64,000 nucleotides of DNA from Cyanoderma ruficeps. Its lineage: Eukaryota; Chordata; Aves; Passeriformes; Timaliidae. Of this stretch, positions 47,341 through 60,494 are shown in pieces. The notes under the pieces are model-generated. The model did no database searches. It saw only the letters and a list, made by a program, of their open reading frames with translations, and had not been told where the DNA came from. Made by a program: the position numbers and the translations under genes. The stretch covers positions 17,395,003 through 17,459,002 of the forward strand of contig VZDJ01007753.1 of assembly GCA_008694505.1 (NCBI GenBank), given 5' to 3'. How positions within the stretch are numbered: position 1 is the stretch's first letter; every line of letters begins with the position of its first letter.

Positions 47341-50300
47341 GAAAGAGAAGAGATTGTAAAAGCTCCTGAGTATTCTTTAAATTCTGCTGTCTGTGACAGG
47401 ATGCATGTGGGGATGTCTTCCTTACCCTACTGTGGAAAGGAGAAATATGTTTTGAATTTGTTCATTCTTTTTGTGGTAATCATAGCAAAGATGAAAATTT
47501 ATCCAAGTTGACATTTTAAAGTAGCCAACATTTTAAAAAATTCCCTGCAATCTTTTGCCTGAAGAGGAGAATAAATGGAGGAATCAGGGGTTTATTCGAC
47601 AAATGAATAAAGCAATCTCCCTACATAAGATTTTAAAAATTTCCTGTCAAATTGCTTTGATTTTCTTTCCTTCATTTACTTCGGTTGCTAAAATAAAAAC
47701 TTAAAACCTTCCTAAATATTCACCTTAATATCCAAATTTTACAGAAAATTATTTTGATTAAACCATCTTGACTTTCTTTTCATAGCCATGGAGCCCTTTG
47801 TGGCTGATGCTGGGCCCTAAGTGCTACAGCACTGAGTTAATGTGGTCATGGGGCTTACAATAGTAACATTTGTGAAGGCTTTACCTTTTATTTTTGCTTG
47901 CTTGTTCTTAAAGACAGATTTAAAAGGGCTTTAGAGCCCTGTAATGGCTCTTGATTAATCAATAGCTGTTAATGGAGACTTGTTTTCCCTACCTTGGTTT
48001 TATACTATATGCCAGCCTTTTTTTTTTTTCTGGTAAAATTCAGCTTTGGTCTAGCTGGCCAGTTCTTAATTTAATGTTGCTTTGCTCCTTGTCTGCCTCT
48101 GCTTTCTCAGTGATTTTTTGGAACCCACCCTTTCAGGACGGGGATGTGCAGGCAGTAGACATCAAGCAGGGAGCTGCTCCACCCAGTGGGTGCAAGCAGC
48201 ACACACCACACGCCTCCTTAGCAGAAAAGCGCATTGGAAACTCTTAGCGTGGAGGTGTTTCAGCAAAGGAAGCATACCCCTGTCCTTCGGGAAGGTCACA
48301 TCCCTAGTCTAGCTGCTCCACGTGACACGATGCAGTTGGAAAATCAGGTCTGAACCCACAGAACAGCTGCACCCAATCCAGTGTTACTCATAATGCTGGA
48401 TGCTGGCTTCTTGCCTTGGGCCTGTCCACAAAGGCTGGACAGTTGCACAGTCCCAGTCCTGGACATCCAAGGGTCCCTGGGCTGATATCAGTGGGTCTGG
48501 AGCCCTGGTCAGCCGACCCTCCATAAGAAGACATGGTGCACATAGCCCTGGCAAGGGAATGATGGGGCTGCCACAGCTGGAGGAAGGCGGGGCTCCTTAA
48601 ACCAAATGTAGCACAGTGCAAATATATTTGAGCTGGTCTGACTGCATGAAACCAGGCTGCAAATCAAATAAGTCCTTACTTTGAGTAGTACAGCATATCA
48701 AAGCTTGTGTGTTGAACGCACATTCCCATAAAGCATCACCACAAGATGCTAATAGATGAGGGCCAGGAACACCTGCTTCTGTCCACACCCTGGCCTTCCC
48801 TCTCATATGCCTGGCACCAGGCACAGCCAGACGGGCTTTTGTATCAGTCAATAGCAGGGGCTCTGCAAACAGAAGATGGGAGTCCTGCTCTGCTCACTCA
48901 CCTCAGCCGGCAGTCCAGGCCAGTCCCATGAACATCAGCTCTGAAATGTTAACTGCTGAGCCCCTTGGGGGAGGATAATAACTCACAAGAGGGACAAGGT
49001 CAGAGGACGAGCAGTTTATAGAAATACTTTAAGGTTGTAACTAAGTACTGCACTCTTTTGGGAGGAAGTAAGCCTGGGCAATAAATCACTGAACACCAGA
49101 GGCTACTGAGAATTAGCTGGGCTTCTACCTACCCCTTTCTACGAAGGGATAAACCCAAGGGAGATTTTACAAAGTATGTTGTGCCACAAGCAGCCCTGGA
49201 TCTAAAGAGAAGACTTCTGTCTTCCTCATGTAAAGCAGCCAATTGAGGCTTGACCCTCAAGTATACTTTGCAGGAGACTAGAAAGACTCCAGGCCACCCT
49301 CTGGTGAAACAGCTCTTAGTTCATGATCTAATCCTTGTATTTTTAGCCAATACTTCACAACATTATTCTATTTCCTGTGTTAAAGCAGAGTACTGTTACT
49401 ATTATTATTTTATAGCTCTATATTGCAATGACTGTGAGACCATCAGGAAAGTTTATCTGAATTGTACAAGGTGCTGCACAGATTTATAATTGACAGTGCT
49501 CCCTTGAAGCATCTCCAATGCTTTACAGAAGGTGGTTCAGTCTGGTGCATAACAAAGCATGGCAGGCATTGTTCTCTGACCAGAAACTGAGATTTGTTCT
49601 CTTTGATACCTTGCTCTCTCATTGTACATAGATGGTCTGTCAATATCAGGCAACTTTTCTGTCCCCCAAGCTTCTGAAAACATGCTGAACACACCATGGC
49701 AGAGATCTGGGGGAGTGCTGGAGCCTGGGATCCCTTCAGGACTAGAGTTTCACAGACAAAAGACTTCTTACCCCTGAGAGGACCTGAGCTAGAGGAGAAG
49801 GGTAAGAAGCCAGGGGAACCCAACCAAGCATGCTGTGACTACATCATTAACATAAGGTTTTAAGCAGGGGCAGCCTCTCTCCACTCCTCCTCTCCAAATT
49901 CACATCAGGCTTTAACAGTGCTTCTGACTTGGGCTAGCTGGCCTGGCATGGGCCACTCACTCAACTGACTGTGTTTACGTAATTAATAATCTATTCACCT
50001 TGGCAATGTGGATGTACAAAAAACCCCATGTTTATTTCTCACCTGTGGTGTAAAGTTTTATGAAACTGCTTTACAGCTTCTGGCCAGATGAACAAATCAT
50101 TGTAGGAAGGTGTAAATGTTCCCAACTGCAACTGCACATATATTTGTTCTCTGCTCTGTAACACTGAGCAGTTCTGCCTATGCACTGACTGCCAAGTACT
50201 TGTGGGACTGATAAGCCTTTTCAACCTGGTTTCAAATGCTGAGAATTCTGTGGAGCAGTGGAACATGACCTGTCAGAGGTGGCTAAAGAGATCATTTTGA

Positions 50301-52228
50301 TCTGAAGGATGAGCCCAGCAGGAAAATGAGATGATGTGTCACTTGAGTGACCATGTGATCTCTGGACCAGCCTTACTGAGAACATAACATTTAGCCTTCT
50401 GGCAGGCCCTTTGGTTCCTCATGGTGCAGCTGATGGCCTCCCTAAGAAGGACAACTAGAGGACCTGTAATATCTTGCATTTGCTGAGCAGAGAGAAAGAC
50501 CTCTGTGTTTAAATACCCTGCATCCTCCTTGCTGGCTGCAGCACTTGCAAAGATTATGTAGGATAAGGACCAACGTCACATCATCGTGGAGGTAGTGATG
50601 ATGAGAAGTGCTGCGGCTTCCAGGAGAACAGGCAAGTCTCTGCACAAATTGCCACTGGTATTATACAGTCTCTTTCCCACAACAGCATTAGCAGGACATC
50701 AGGGAATTGCATTTGCTTGCATAGAGTCCAAAAATTAGATTCCCAAAACATTTCTTACAAGCAGAAGGATGATGAGGATGGAAGAAGAAAGTCCATCAGA
50801 GAAAGACAGTAGCTTGGCACGTTACCTGTTGGCATTCTTTCACCTCCTTTTTGAACGTAGGAATGGAATCAGTTTTTGGAAGTACTTAGAGTTTTGCTGA
50901 GCAACACTTTATTTCAGCACAAATGAGATAGGTGCAGAAGGATGAGCTTCCAGCAGCAGGTGAATTAAGTTTTGTCTTCTGTTCTTGCTGGTTGTTGCCA
51001 GGAAGGCTGGGGCTGACTACATACAATTTCATTCGTAGAATGTTTGTCTTGCCGTGGGGGGACCACAGAGATAGAATGCTCTTCAGCCAAATCTGTAAGG
51101 ACAAATTTTTCACCACTCATCAAATTGCTTGTTTTTTTTCAGCTTGCTCAACTGAATACAGCTGAGTGCTTCAGCTCTGAGCCTATGTAGAAAAAGGGCT
51201 GAAAGAATTTGGTGGTGATAGCAATAGATGTAGATAGGGGAAAGAGCAGGCTGGCCTTCAGGACGTTGTTGGGGCACAGGCATACAGAGTATATACCTAC
51301 TGTTTCCCTTTCTTTTTAAACAATCTGCTCGGTGGGGCTGCCAATTTGTGGTCCCAGGCAGCAGTGGCAGCCACACACAGCACCCAGCTGCACCTTGGGT
51401 CCAGTGAGCTGCCAGCTGCCCCCAGGAAAGAACCTCCTAATCAAGCAAAAGCTCTGTTTCATAAACCCTGTGAGCGAACCAACTCTTCATATACAGATGA
51501 AGCATTCCAGCATTATTTTTATACTTACCTTACTTACATAACTGAAATGCATCAAAAAAGTCAGCAATTTTCTTTCAGCTGACAAACATTTGCAGCAGCG
51601 ATTTTACAGATGATGCTTATTGGTTAAAGTGACCCCACCTCCATTTTACACACAGCTGAACAACTGAAAACTTCATCCCAAGAAACACTAAAGTGTAGCT
51701 GGAGTATGTTGTGCTGCTGCTTTAAGATTAGCAACCACATCCATTAGTCCACAACAGTGAATGTAAAAAGCAGAAATTGCATATTTCTTATCACTTGACA
51801 GCTGATTCTACCCGCTGAGAAGAAACTCTGCTGTCTACAGCCTTGATTCAGCACAGCAGGAGGAAAATGGCCTATGACAATCACACTATACATCTAAAAC
51901 TCCTTACAACATTAAAAAGGTAGGAGGAGAAACAGGGATTGAGCAGAGCTGCCACTTATAAAAAGTTCAGGGAGCATTCTTGAGAAAAGTGAGTTTTGCT
52001 AGAAAACCAGGATGTTCAATTCTTTTACTCTGCAGCCTACATCTGTGGAAGATATGGAACACGTGGAAAATAGGGAAATCATGCAATAAGATCATTACAT
52101 GCTGTCTTTTACTAGGGAACTGCTGCCAACATGTCTTCTTTCCCATGACAGCTACGTAATATCAAGAGCATTTACTTGCTGAGAAGCACAGTTACCCCTC
52201 AGAAACACAGCTGAAGCTCAAAGATAAA
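47341..52228. other. non-coding stretch, nothing firm
   Basis: No supported gene is present. A weak CTCF-like match on the minus strand (CACCAGAGGGTGGCC) lies near 49292-49306. The frames, of at most 126 codons, lack domains. Confidence 0.5.
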
Positions 52229-52238
52229 TCAGCCCTGG

Positions 52239-52265
52239 TTTATTAAAGAAAACACAACATTTATT
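52239..52265 (-). terminator. two poly(A) signals for the small leftward gene
   Basis: On the minus strand AATAAA occurs at 52260-52265 and again at 52239-52244, 27 and 48 bp beyond the stop codon of the 71-codon frame. Two canonical hexamers at this distance suggest a genuine 3' end. Confidence 0.5.
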
Positions 52266-52291
52266 ATGGAAGTAACATGTGGACACACACA

Positions 52292-52507
52292 TTAAAAATT
52301 ATAATGGTAGGTTTGGGGATCTTTTTCCCAGCAGATAGAATTTAGGTCTGCAAAGGAGAGCAATTTATTGTAGGTAATCAGGGCTTCAACACAGTCCCCA
52401 AGTGTGGCTGCACCACCTTTTTTCACGCTTCCAGCAGTAACATGCTTCTGCACAATGATTTTTACTAGCAGAGAGCACTGCTCCTTCTCGATATCTTTCA
52501 CAAGCAT
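52292..52507 (-). CDS. small unidentified protein (71 aa), candidate gene driven from CpG island 2
   Basis: The frame begins MLVKDIEKEQCSLLVKIIVQ and continues with TAGSVKKGGAATLGDCVEAL and SFADLNSICWEK. It has a balanced, globular-protein-like composition with alternating hydrophobic and charged residues, unlike the Ser/Leu/Pro noise elsewhere in the window. An in-frame TGA lies two codons upstream, so the ATG at 52507 is the only start unless a splice joins here. The ATG context is weak (C at -3). CpG island 2 lies immediately upstream and two AATAAA signals immediately downstream, giving a compact leftward unit of about 0.7 kb. I do not recognise the family. It could be a real small gene, the last exon of a gene, or a retroposed copy of a small cellular mRNA. 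Confidence 0.4.
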   Translation of the reverse strand: MLVKDIEKEQCSLLVKIIVQKHVTAGSVKKGGAATLGDCVEALITYNKLLSFADLNSICWEKDPQTYHYNF

Positions 52508-52519
52508 TTGTCAAAACAC

Positions 52520-53060
52520 TTCACAAAGCCGAACTCTCGTGCCCACCGCCCTCACCGGGAATCCGAGAGACGTCAAATGCCTTGTCCGAGCTTGTCGTCC
52601 CCAAGCCGACGGCCCGGGCCAGGCCGGGCCGGGGGCCCCGGCTGCCGCCGGCGACAGGCGCCAGCAGAGGGCGCTCCGCCCCTTCCCAGCCCTCACGGCC
52701 CTTCCCAATGCAGAGAAGGTTGTAGGAGCCTCCCTTCCCTTTTCCTTCCGTTTACTTCGTGGGAAGGGAAAACGTCCTCCACGTGGCTTACCAGCGTCTC
52801 TGTTCCCTGTCGCCAGGCAGCTCTGCACATCTTCCCTGCCGGGCTTCTCCGGGCCGCTCCCTGAGACGCTCCGCGGCCCTCAGCGAGAGGAGCCCCGCAG
52901 CCGCCGCCGCAGCGCGGCGAGGCACAGCGAGGGGAGGACTGCCCGCCCGACACCGCCGGCACTCTGCTGCTGCCCCGGGAAGCGCTGCCTGCGTCACTGA
53001 GGAGTTTCCACGTCTGCATCCACATGTACTTTCAGCTGCCTCCGGCAGCGAGGAGGACAG
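52520..53060. promoter_or_regulatory. CpG island 2 (promoter-type)
   Basis: This is a sharp GC- and CpG-rich block in AT-rich surroundings, with GGCCGGGCC repeats near 52613-52640 and a CRE/AP-1-like TGCGTCAC at 52989-52996. Long overlapping frames on both strands (for example 198 codons at 52404) are composition artefacts. It adjoins the small leftward frame at 52507 and a possible rightward transcript ending near 54.23 kb, so a bidirectional promoter is plausible. Confidence 0.8.
52661..52675 (+). promoter_or_regulatory. near-consensus CTCF binding site
   Basis: CCAGCAGAGGGCGCT matches the vertebrate CTCF core (CCASYAGRKGGCRS-type) at essentially every position. It lies in the middle of CpG island 2. 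Occupancy is inferred, not shown. Confidence 0.7.
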
Positions 53061-55874
53061 GGTGCCCTTCCGGGCCAGCTACAAAAGCCTTCAGGGGTGC
53101 CTGAAACATTGAGGGCAGCTGAATCAGGAGCAACCGAAAGTAGCCTCTTACAGGGCACCAATCTGACTAACATACAACATCTGTGACATACATTGCACAC
53201 GTTCTGGTCACACTCTGTGACATGCACTTGCACAGAATATGGCCTGATTTCTTCTGGTCAAGGTCAAAGATCTTGCTGTGCTCACTGAACCAGTGGACTT
53301 CAGCTAGAAGAAGTCCCAACGGAGCTGCCACGAGAAAAATATTTCTAACATTTCCTCACCCCTATGTGCAAATATTGCTTGGCAAAGGTTGGGCATTTCT
53401 CAGATGTTACATTCTTCATCTTTCCAATGGTCTGTTGGGATTTTTTTTCCTTGTCAGACCATGGTCAGAAAAACATGCTAAAGACAAGGCTAGTATTTCA
53501 TGGTTCTTACTCACCTCCCATTCATCATTACACAAGTTGGTGTTCTCAGCCATGTGTGATCCCTCCTACTTCATCAGGCTACTTCCCAGCTGCCTGGCAG
53601 GCCACAATCTGCTCTTCTCCCAGTTCCTGTCTGCCATTGAAGGCATATAACATTGCAATCTGACAGCCATGCAAAGCTGCCAAAATCCTACCCAATGTGA
53701 GCCAGCACATCCTGAATTCAGTGCAGATCTTATTAGCTTCATCCGGCATGGATCAAAAATCCTCTCCACAGCTGAAAATCCTTTCCAAGTCAAGGGGTTT
53801 TTGCCACCACCCGAACAGCCCCCAGCTGTCTGGTGTTCCCAGAACTGGATATTTGGTGAGGGTAGTGACTGGAATGTGAAACAGAATCAATCTTGTGACG
53901 CTCCAAAAGCCACTTGGACCTGGCAATTTCTGAGAGCTTTGAGTACATCTGAAGAAATCCTAGTAGTGATGGGAGAAGCACCTAGGTCCAAATTATTATG
54001 AGGCCAAGCAGATGAAAAGAGTCCTGAAGCAAAGGTCCTGGCTCTGTCTTGGCAATAGCTTGCTTCTTTATTCTGCCGTTTTAAAAAACATGGAGGAAAG
54101 CTGCCACACAAACAATTTTTTCATCATCTCTCAATATCCAAAGGACCTGACACAGCAAGAAGAAACCTCTCCATGGAGACCCTACAGTCCTGAAGCACAT
54201 TGTGGAAATGCCTGTCAGGCCTCATGAATAAAAACTGAATTACAAAGTGCATCAGAGTGTCATTGTGTTGGCTAATAACCTACGAAGGGTTTCTGGTTTT
54301 ATGACAGACAATAGTTACATAAAAAGTCTCATTATGCCTAGCTCATCTTGAGGGAACACAGCAGGATTACTCTCTCTGGGATAAGTGCAAGTGCTTTGTT
54401 TTACCCAGGCAAGAGAGAGCTGTGATTTGCATCTGCAAGGTTCTAAGGACAGATGTGCCTAAGGGCTCAGCTGGGTAAGTGGCCCCTGTCCAGAGCTTTA
54501 CACCATTACTGTAAACCTAAAGGTAAAACAGTTCCTTGCTGATCAGCTGTCATTTGACTTTATTGTAACCATCCTATACCTACCTGGTTTCAGCTATATC
54601 CCTGTCCCCCCCATCACTTGGTAGTGTTCATCCCTGCTTTCCCTTCCTCTGCAGGGGGGTGTGAATATCCACAAGACACTTGCTCAGAGCAGTGACATCC
54701 ACAAGAAAGGGAAATGGTCTGAAGGTCTAACCCAGGCACTGGCCAAAAAGTGGAGCTGAAACTGGCTTGCAGCTTGTCAGAGCTTTCAGGGAATCTCAAA
54801 CATGGTGAGGGGTTAACAGGGGCCTCCCAGGACATCGTAACACCTGGGAGCACTTCATGCCCCTCAGCAGCTCCCTATTTTCCTGCCTGCTGTCCTGTTC
54901 TTGATTCCAAGGATTACTCGCAGGTCCTGCACCCAAGACAACTGTGTGTGCCTCAAACCTGCCTTTTCCCCATGCTGGTTTGTTTGGGTTTTTTTTAATT
55001 GGGTTTTCCAACTTCTCCAAGTGCAGCATGGGATTTGGCAAGCCTGTTTCTTGGGACTCTCCTTACAACTTACCTGATAGATTTAGGTCCCCACCTCTTT
55101 CCCCATCATAGGAGTTCTGGGCATGCACATCCCTGCATTGTTCCACTTCTGGTGGTTCTCTCTCCAACCTTTTTCCCATGTGCATCAAAGTGTCTGAAGA
55201 CACTGCAAGACTGTTCAATAGTTTAGGTGTTCTCTGGGAGGAAAAGGAGCAGGTGGATGGTGGAGACTGGACTTCACTTTGAAGGAGGTAGTTGAAAAAT
55301 GCCTCTTCAGTTCTACATCTCTCACTCTCAGTCATCCTCATGTGTGGGCTGCATGCAATTCTGTCAGTCGTTTTCATTGTCACTGGTTTCACTTTCAACT
55401 GGAGAAACCCAATGCTCACTGAAACAGCAAGGGATAAAATAGAACCTAAAGGACAGTCACCAGGCTATAAATTCCCATCCCTGAGTCAATGCATATTTTA
55501 AGCCAAATGAAGGAGATCTATCAAGAAAAGCTGGGAGAAAGTAGCTAAAAAAAGCTAAGCTAATAGTCTGGTAGTTGTGATGCTTCCCTGGAAGATGCAA
55601 TATCAAATCCCCTTGAAGAGAGGACGCAATTAAACAGAGCCTTCCAGCATCCTGGATGAACTCTCTACCCACTGTGGTATCTGTATAGAAGAGGGGTAAT
55701 ACTGGCACATTCCCATGTCTTTCACTTTCCATCTCCCATGTTGTCTTCTTGCTGGAAACTATTAGAAGCCTTTAAAGTGACCATGAAGTGCTTGGACAAA
55801 AAAGGCTCAGTGCATACAAGCACCTGCTAATACTACTGGAGGGCCGTGAAGCAAGCTGCTTTCCCAAAGGTTCC
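53061..55874. other. non-coding or lncRNA-like stretch right of CpG island 2
   Basis: Frames up to 155 codons (53183-53650, + strand) carry no known domain. No transposon is recognised. Confidence 0.45.
54227..54232 (+). terminator. candidate poly(A) signal of a rightward transcript
   Basis: AATAAA is followed about 25-35 bp later by a GT-rich stretch (GTGTCATTGTGTTGG), a reasonable cleavage arrangement. It is the first such site that I noted to the right of CpG island 2. Confidence 0.25.
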
Positions 55875-56565
55875 CTAGGAATATAGACTCACAGGATAAT
55901 GAGTGGATGAATGATTAAAGGACAGGAAGCAAAAGGCAAAAGGAGCAAACCTTAATGACAGAGGGAGTTCACCAGGGCAGTATCAGAGGGACAAGTGTTG
56001 AAGGCCATGATGTTTGATGAACCCAGTGAATTACCTGGCAAATGAGTGAGTAAAAAATGTGACAAACCTCCTAGTGGCATGAGGATATGCTGAGTAAAAC
56101 AGAAGGGTTATCTGTGAAGAGCTGCATAACCACCATATGCTACCAAATGACAAGGTGAGAAGACAGCAGGAAAACTGCAACCTAGAAATTCAAAAGAAAG
56201 GACATGGGAAAAGCACTTCTGACCTCATTATATCAAGATGGGCTCTTGGGTCTATTCTTAAAATAGTGTCAACTTAGTTTACATTCCATAGCAGTTAGAA
56301 AATTAGATGTTTGTGATGCTTTGGGAAGGGGTAGCAAACACAATGAAGAATGTGAGGAGAGCACAGCAGTGCATCTGCATCCCAAAGACTGTGCACTTCT
56401 GGTCCTGCCATCTGCAGAAGGGCTTAGCAGAAAGTACAGAAAAGAGCAGTGGGAAAGATTTAAAAGTCCTTCCATACAAAATGTAAGATTAAGGCCAGAC
56501 TAAGACTGGAAAAGAGACGACTGAGGGTGTTCATATATAAACCTGACACCTTTGGTCAAGAAATC
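55875..56565 (+). mobile_element. ancient CR1-type LINE fragment, sense
   Basis: The + strand follows the CR1 reverse transcriptase 3' part in order. The degraded GAGTTCACCAGGGCAGTAT block (about 55968) corresponds to the 'GG-V-P-GSVLGP' region. The GTGACAAACCTCCTAG region (about 56058) corresponds to the segment preceding the DDT motif. The block CTGTGCACTTCTGGTCCTGCC to TACAGAAAAGAGCAGTGGG (56388-56453) and GACTGGAAAAGAGACGACTGAGGGTGTTC (56505-56533) matches the region just before the CR1 3' UTR. Substitutions and indels abolish coding. Confidence 0.75.
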
Positions 56566-59500
56566 ACTGAACCAAATTGCTGCAGGTGTATTCTAGGAGA
56601 ATAACCCTGTCTGCCTGCCCTGTTCTTGGATCTGTACCTGGACGCCCAGTGCTGAACACTGAGTCAGGCTGGCTTCCCTCTCATCTGATACTATCAATCC
56701 CTGAGCTCAGTTGCACCCCAGATGGGGAGTACTGCTTCAGATCAACTAGAGTACTAGATCAAATAAACAAAATTATTTTATTGGGATTTATTCATGTCCA
56801 GATAAAGGATAACAAAGATTTTTCATTTAAATAAGAACTGATTTATCGATATATCTGGTCTCAGAAATGAAACCAGAACTACCTCACAGCATAGATATGG
56901 TGTCAGCAGAAACTTTCAGCTGCCATCAGACAAAGTGTTAAACATACAGAAGGCTACAGACACGTCAGAAGCATTACATCCCATGTCTCTGTAGTTTGAT
57001 TTCTTAAAAAAAATTATTTCAGAAGCAGCCTGGTTCTCTCTGTGATGCTACATCTTTGCCTGAAAAACTGTGAAAACAAATCCATTATAACATTTTTTCA
57101 TGGCAGGAATGCAAACACAGGATTTAAGAAATATCTGCATGACTGGCTGATAAATACCTTTAAAAGGCACTGAATAATTTGATTACCAAGGTCTTGTATG
57201 GACAAATAGTGGGTTGTTGTACATCCCACAATCTGCCCATCAGTTAGCTTCAGGTATGTGTTATCAGACCAGGACCATAGAGAACTTGGAGGAAAGTGGA
57301 AGGCACTAAGATTAAGGCGTCCTCATAAGTTGCTACTAATTTTGAATGCCTTGAGCTGTGAAGCTATTGCAGGAAAGGATTTTTGGCCATGCCTTACATA
57401 CAAGGCTTGGATGTCTCTGAGTACCCAGTAGCAGTTACATGATGAACGCTGGTGCCCTGAAGACTGGGTGTGCAGAACTGCTGAACAGCCACAGCATCTG
57501 ATGCAATGGGATAAAAAGCAGGTCAGCGAGCCTTTCCTGAGCTGCCCTGTGCTCCTGGCACGCCTGCTGGGTTTGCTGCCATCTGGGGCACCCCCCACCT
57601 CCTCCAGGCCCCTTGGGAGATCTCTGTTCTGACTCCATAGTCAGCCCTGTGGTGCCTTTGAAAAATCTAGGCCCATTTTCTCATTTTCCAACTTTTTCTC
57701 AGGCCCCAAAGGACTCAAATTCTTCTGGTTTCTTTCCCAGCCCAAAGAGATGCACTTCAGAAAGCATGGCACCTTCCCTTCAAGCCTCCTGTTTAGAACT
57801 GATTGTGGCTAAAAGCCCGTTAAGTACAAAGCTGTGTATGGGGAAACCTTACTGGTTTTCTGCCTCATGTGAGGACAGAGGTGAAGTTCAGAAGCCAGCA
57901 CAAATTCAGCATTTAACTGACTTCAGCACCTTGTGAAACTGACCCAGCCTTTATCAGTGCATTTAGACACTGCCACTTGATCTTTTCAAATCTGCCCTGT
58001 ATAAAAGCACTTAAAATAGTCTATTTTAAAACAGACTACACTGAAAGTATCCCTTACTGTCTCCCCCCTCAACACCTCGCCTAAGCAAAATGTTCTGTTT
58101 TCCCACAGCCATGCTCCAAGACTACTCTGCCACTTTCTACTTGAGAAACTTCAGACTGGTGTGCGCTTGCACGCAGAGTTTTGTTCTGTCTCTCCCTTTT
58201 CTCATCATGAAATTGTTGGCGTCTCACACTGAGCAGCCCTGGTTTTTCCTGTTCTGCTGGCCCTTAGATTGCTGGGAAAACAAAACACCTCAAGGGCTCT
58301 TGTCCAGGACTGCTGCAGCTCCTCCAGTGACTGTGGTGTGAAGAACTTGTCTGCCTTTTCTTGACCTCAGTCAGGGATGTCTTTCCTGCCAGCACCTTTC
58401 TCTGAGGCACTTCCCATCATTTCTGCCCACTCCAGCCACAAAAACAACAGGATGCAGGTTGCATGCCTGAGATGGCAGGACTTGGGGAGGACATCTTACA
58501 GCAGACCAGAGACCCACACTAAATGCTGTGATTCTCTCATATGTAAGCTATGACCATATTTTGACTGTCCAATAAAGATGGCTTACTTAAAAATCAAATA
58601 TGGCTAAAAACGACAGGGTGTTAGTGGGGAACTGAGATCTAACTGCAAAATCAGACCAAACAAATCAGAGCTGTGGAACTAATGCTGGTTTGAGTGTTGA
58701 TATTAGGCCAGGGAAGCACTGAAAGAAAAATCACAAACAGGGAGACTCACATTTCCATGCCATAGGTATAACCTCGTCAAGTTTCATCAAGGAGGCAATT
58801 CCTTGTCTGGTGCTTGAACAGTTGGCGGAACACGGTGCAGCTTTCACCTACTGGACCTCCATGAGAGACTTTCTAGCAAACTAGATCAGCTAGAAAACGT
58901 CACAATGTAAAATTCTCCAATTTCAACAGCTTTAAGTATGGCAGAACACAAGCAAAGGAAATAGTCAGTAGGCAAGAAGCCAGTTTCTATGTACTCCTCT
59001 AAAACCCTTCTTTTTCCCCAGGCTGTGTGTTGAGCCTGACCTGAGGAAGAATATAAAGCAGAGGAGGTCACAAAACATCTACCAGTCAATAATGCTATTA
59101 GGATTTGCAGATTGTGGTGACTGACCAGTCTACCAACGTGAAGCATAACATGGAAGAATGGTTTTTGTCAGATGCTTGTGCACAGCTTGAAAACACCTAA
59201 CCTTTTCTAAAAAAAATAAAGATGCTACAAAGAATGTTAAAAGCCAATAGACATACACATATATTATCCCACTATTAGGATCAAATGCCATGGGTCATGG
59301 AGGAAACGAGAGTGAAGTCCCCCATCCAATGCTGCAATGCCTGCAGCAAAGCTGGCACTGCAGAACTCTGGGCTGCTTGTCTGGGCAGAGCTGGACTGAG
59401 CCATTAGCCTCAAAGGAGGAAGGGCCAGGCAAGCACACGGTGGTTGCTTCTGCTGTGTGTGGGCAGACACATCTCAGGTGTTATCCCTGGCACACTCCAA

Positions 59501-60494
59501 TTTGGGCATGACATAGCTTGCTCCTTCCATACAGCGGAAGTTATCACTGAGCCTCCCAGCTCCAGCTAAGCAAACTCCTTTTGGATGTGAGATACAAAGA
59601 AATGCAAATGTGCCTTGGCACCTTTCACAAAGTAAGTGAGCAGTCAAGCTCTTCAATTAAGCCAAGTCCTTCAGTTGCTTGACTCAGTCTCGCCTTACAG
59701 CTCAGCCACAGGCAGACACGGCTTTGCTGCCAGGACCAGCCTGGAGCAGCCCCTCTTCCTGCATCAGATGCCATGAGGCAGAACAGCAGTCAGCAGCCAC
59801 CAGACAAAGCGAACAAACTGCTGGAAAAGTGCAGGGGAGGTGGGAGGAAGCAAAAGGAAAGAACAGAAATGAATTTTCAAACTGCACGAGGATAAATCCT
59901 TGGGTTTTTTGTCCCTGTGGTGTGAAAGCACTTTTTAGTTACTAGTTGGTGGCATTTGCCACTATCACATGAGGTTAGGAAACTACATTTAGTCCTAGTC
60001 CTGGAATACACCATCCCTTCAGTCTCTGACTTCTTTGCATGCCAACAACTGATAGGCTTCTTCAGCTGCCAGGAGCATCCTCTGCCTGCAGCTGTGGCTC
60101 CCCAGCACGTGTGTCCTTGCAGGCCACACAGAGTGCAGGACAACCAGAGGGCTCAATCTAGGCCCTGATTAAAGCATGAATAAGCAGTACCGAGTACAGA
60201 AAAGAGAAATCCCTAGAAACAAATCAGAACTGGACCATAGGAAGTTGATTAATAGAGTGGAGCAAACAGCACTCAGCATCCACCAAGATGCAGGGTTCTC
60301 CTTTCTGCCAGGCTCCCCAAAGGGAAAATGGCAAATGTGGGTGCTCTGCTGCCAGCCCCAGGCAGAGGACATGGACTTTCAAGGAGGGTACAGACTCCTG
60401 TGTCATGAGCTTTTAGAATGTAGGCAAAACACAGCCTGCAACTGCTGCTGAGGTTACACCTTTCTTCTAATAACCCTAATAGAAACCTTTTCAT
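56566..60494. other. non-coding stretch, nothing firm
   Basis: No supported gene is present. AATAAA-type hexamers are scattered (for example in TCCAATAAAGATGG near 58569), but no associated reading frame is convincing. Confidence 0.5.

Noticed and set aside
52404..53000. 198-codon + strand frame across CpG island 2
   Set aside because: It mixes the antisense of the small minus frame with CpG-island low-complexity sequence. It has no recognisable domain.
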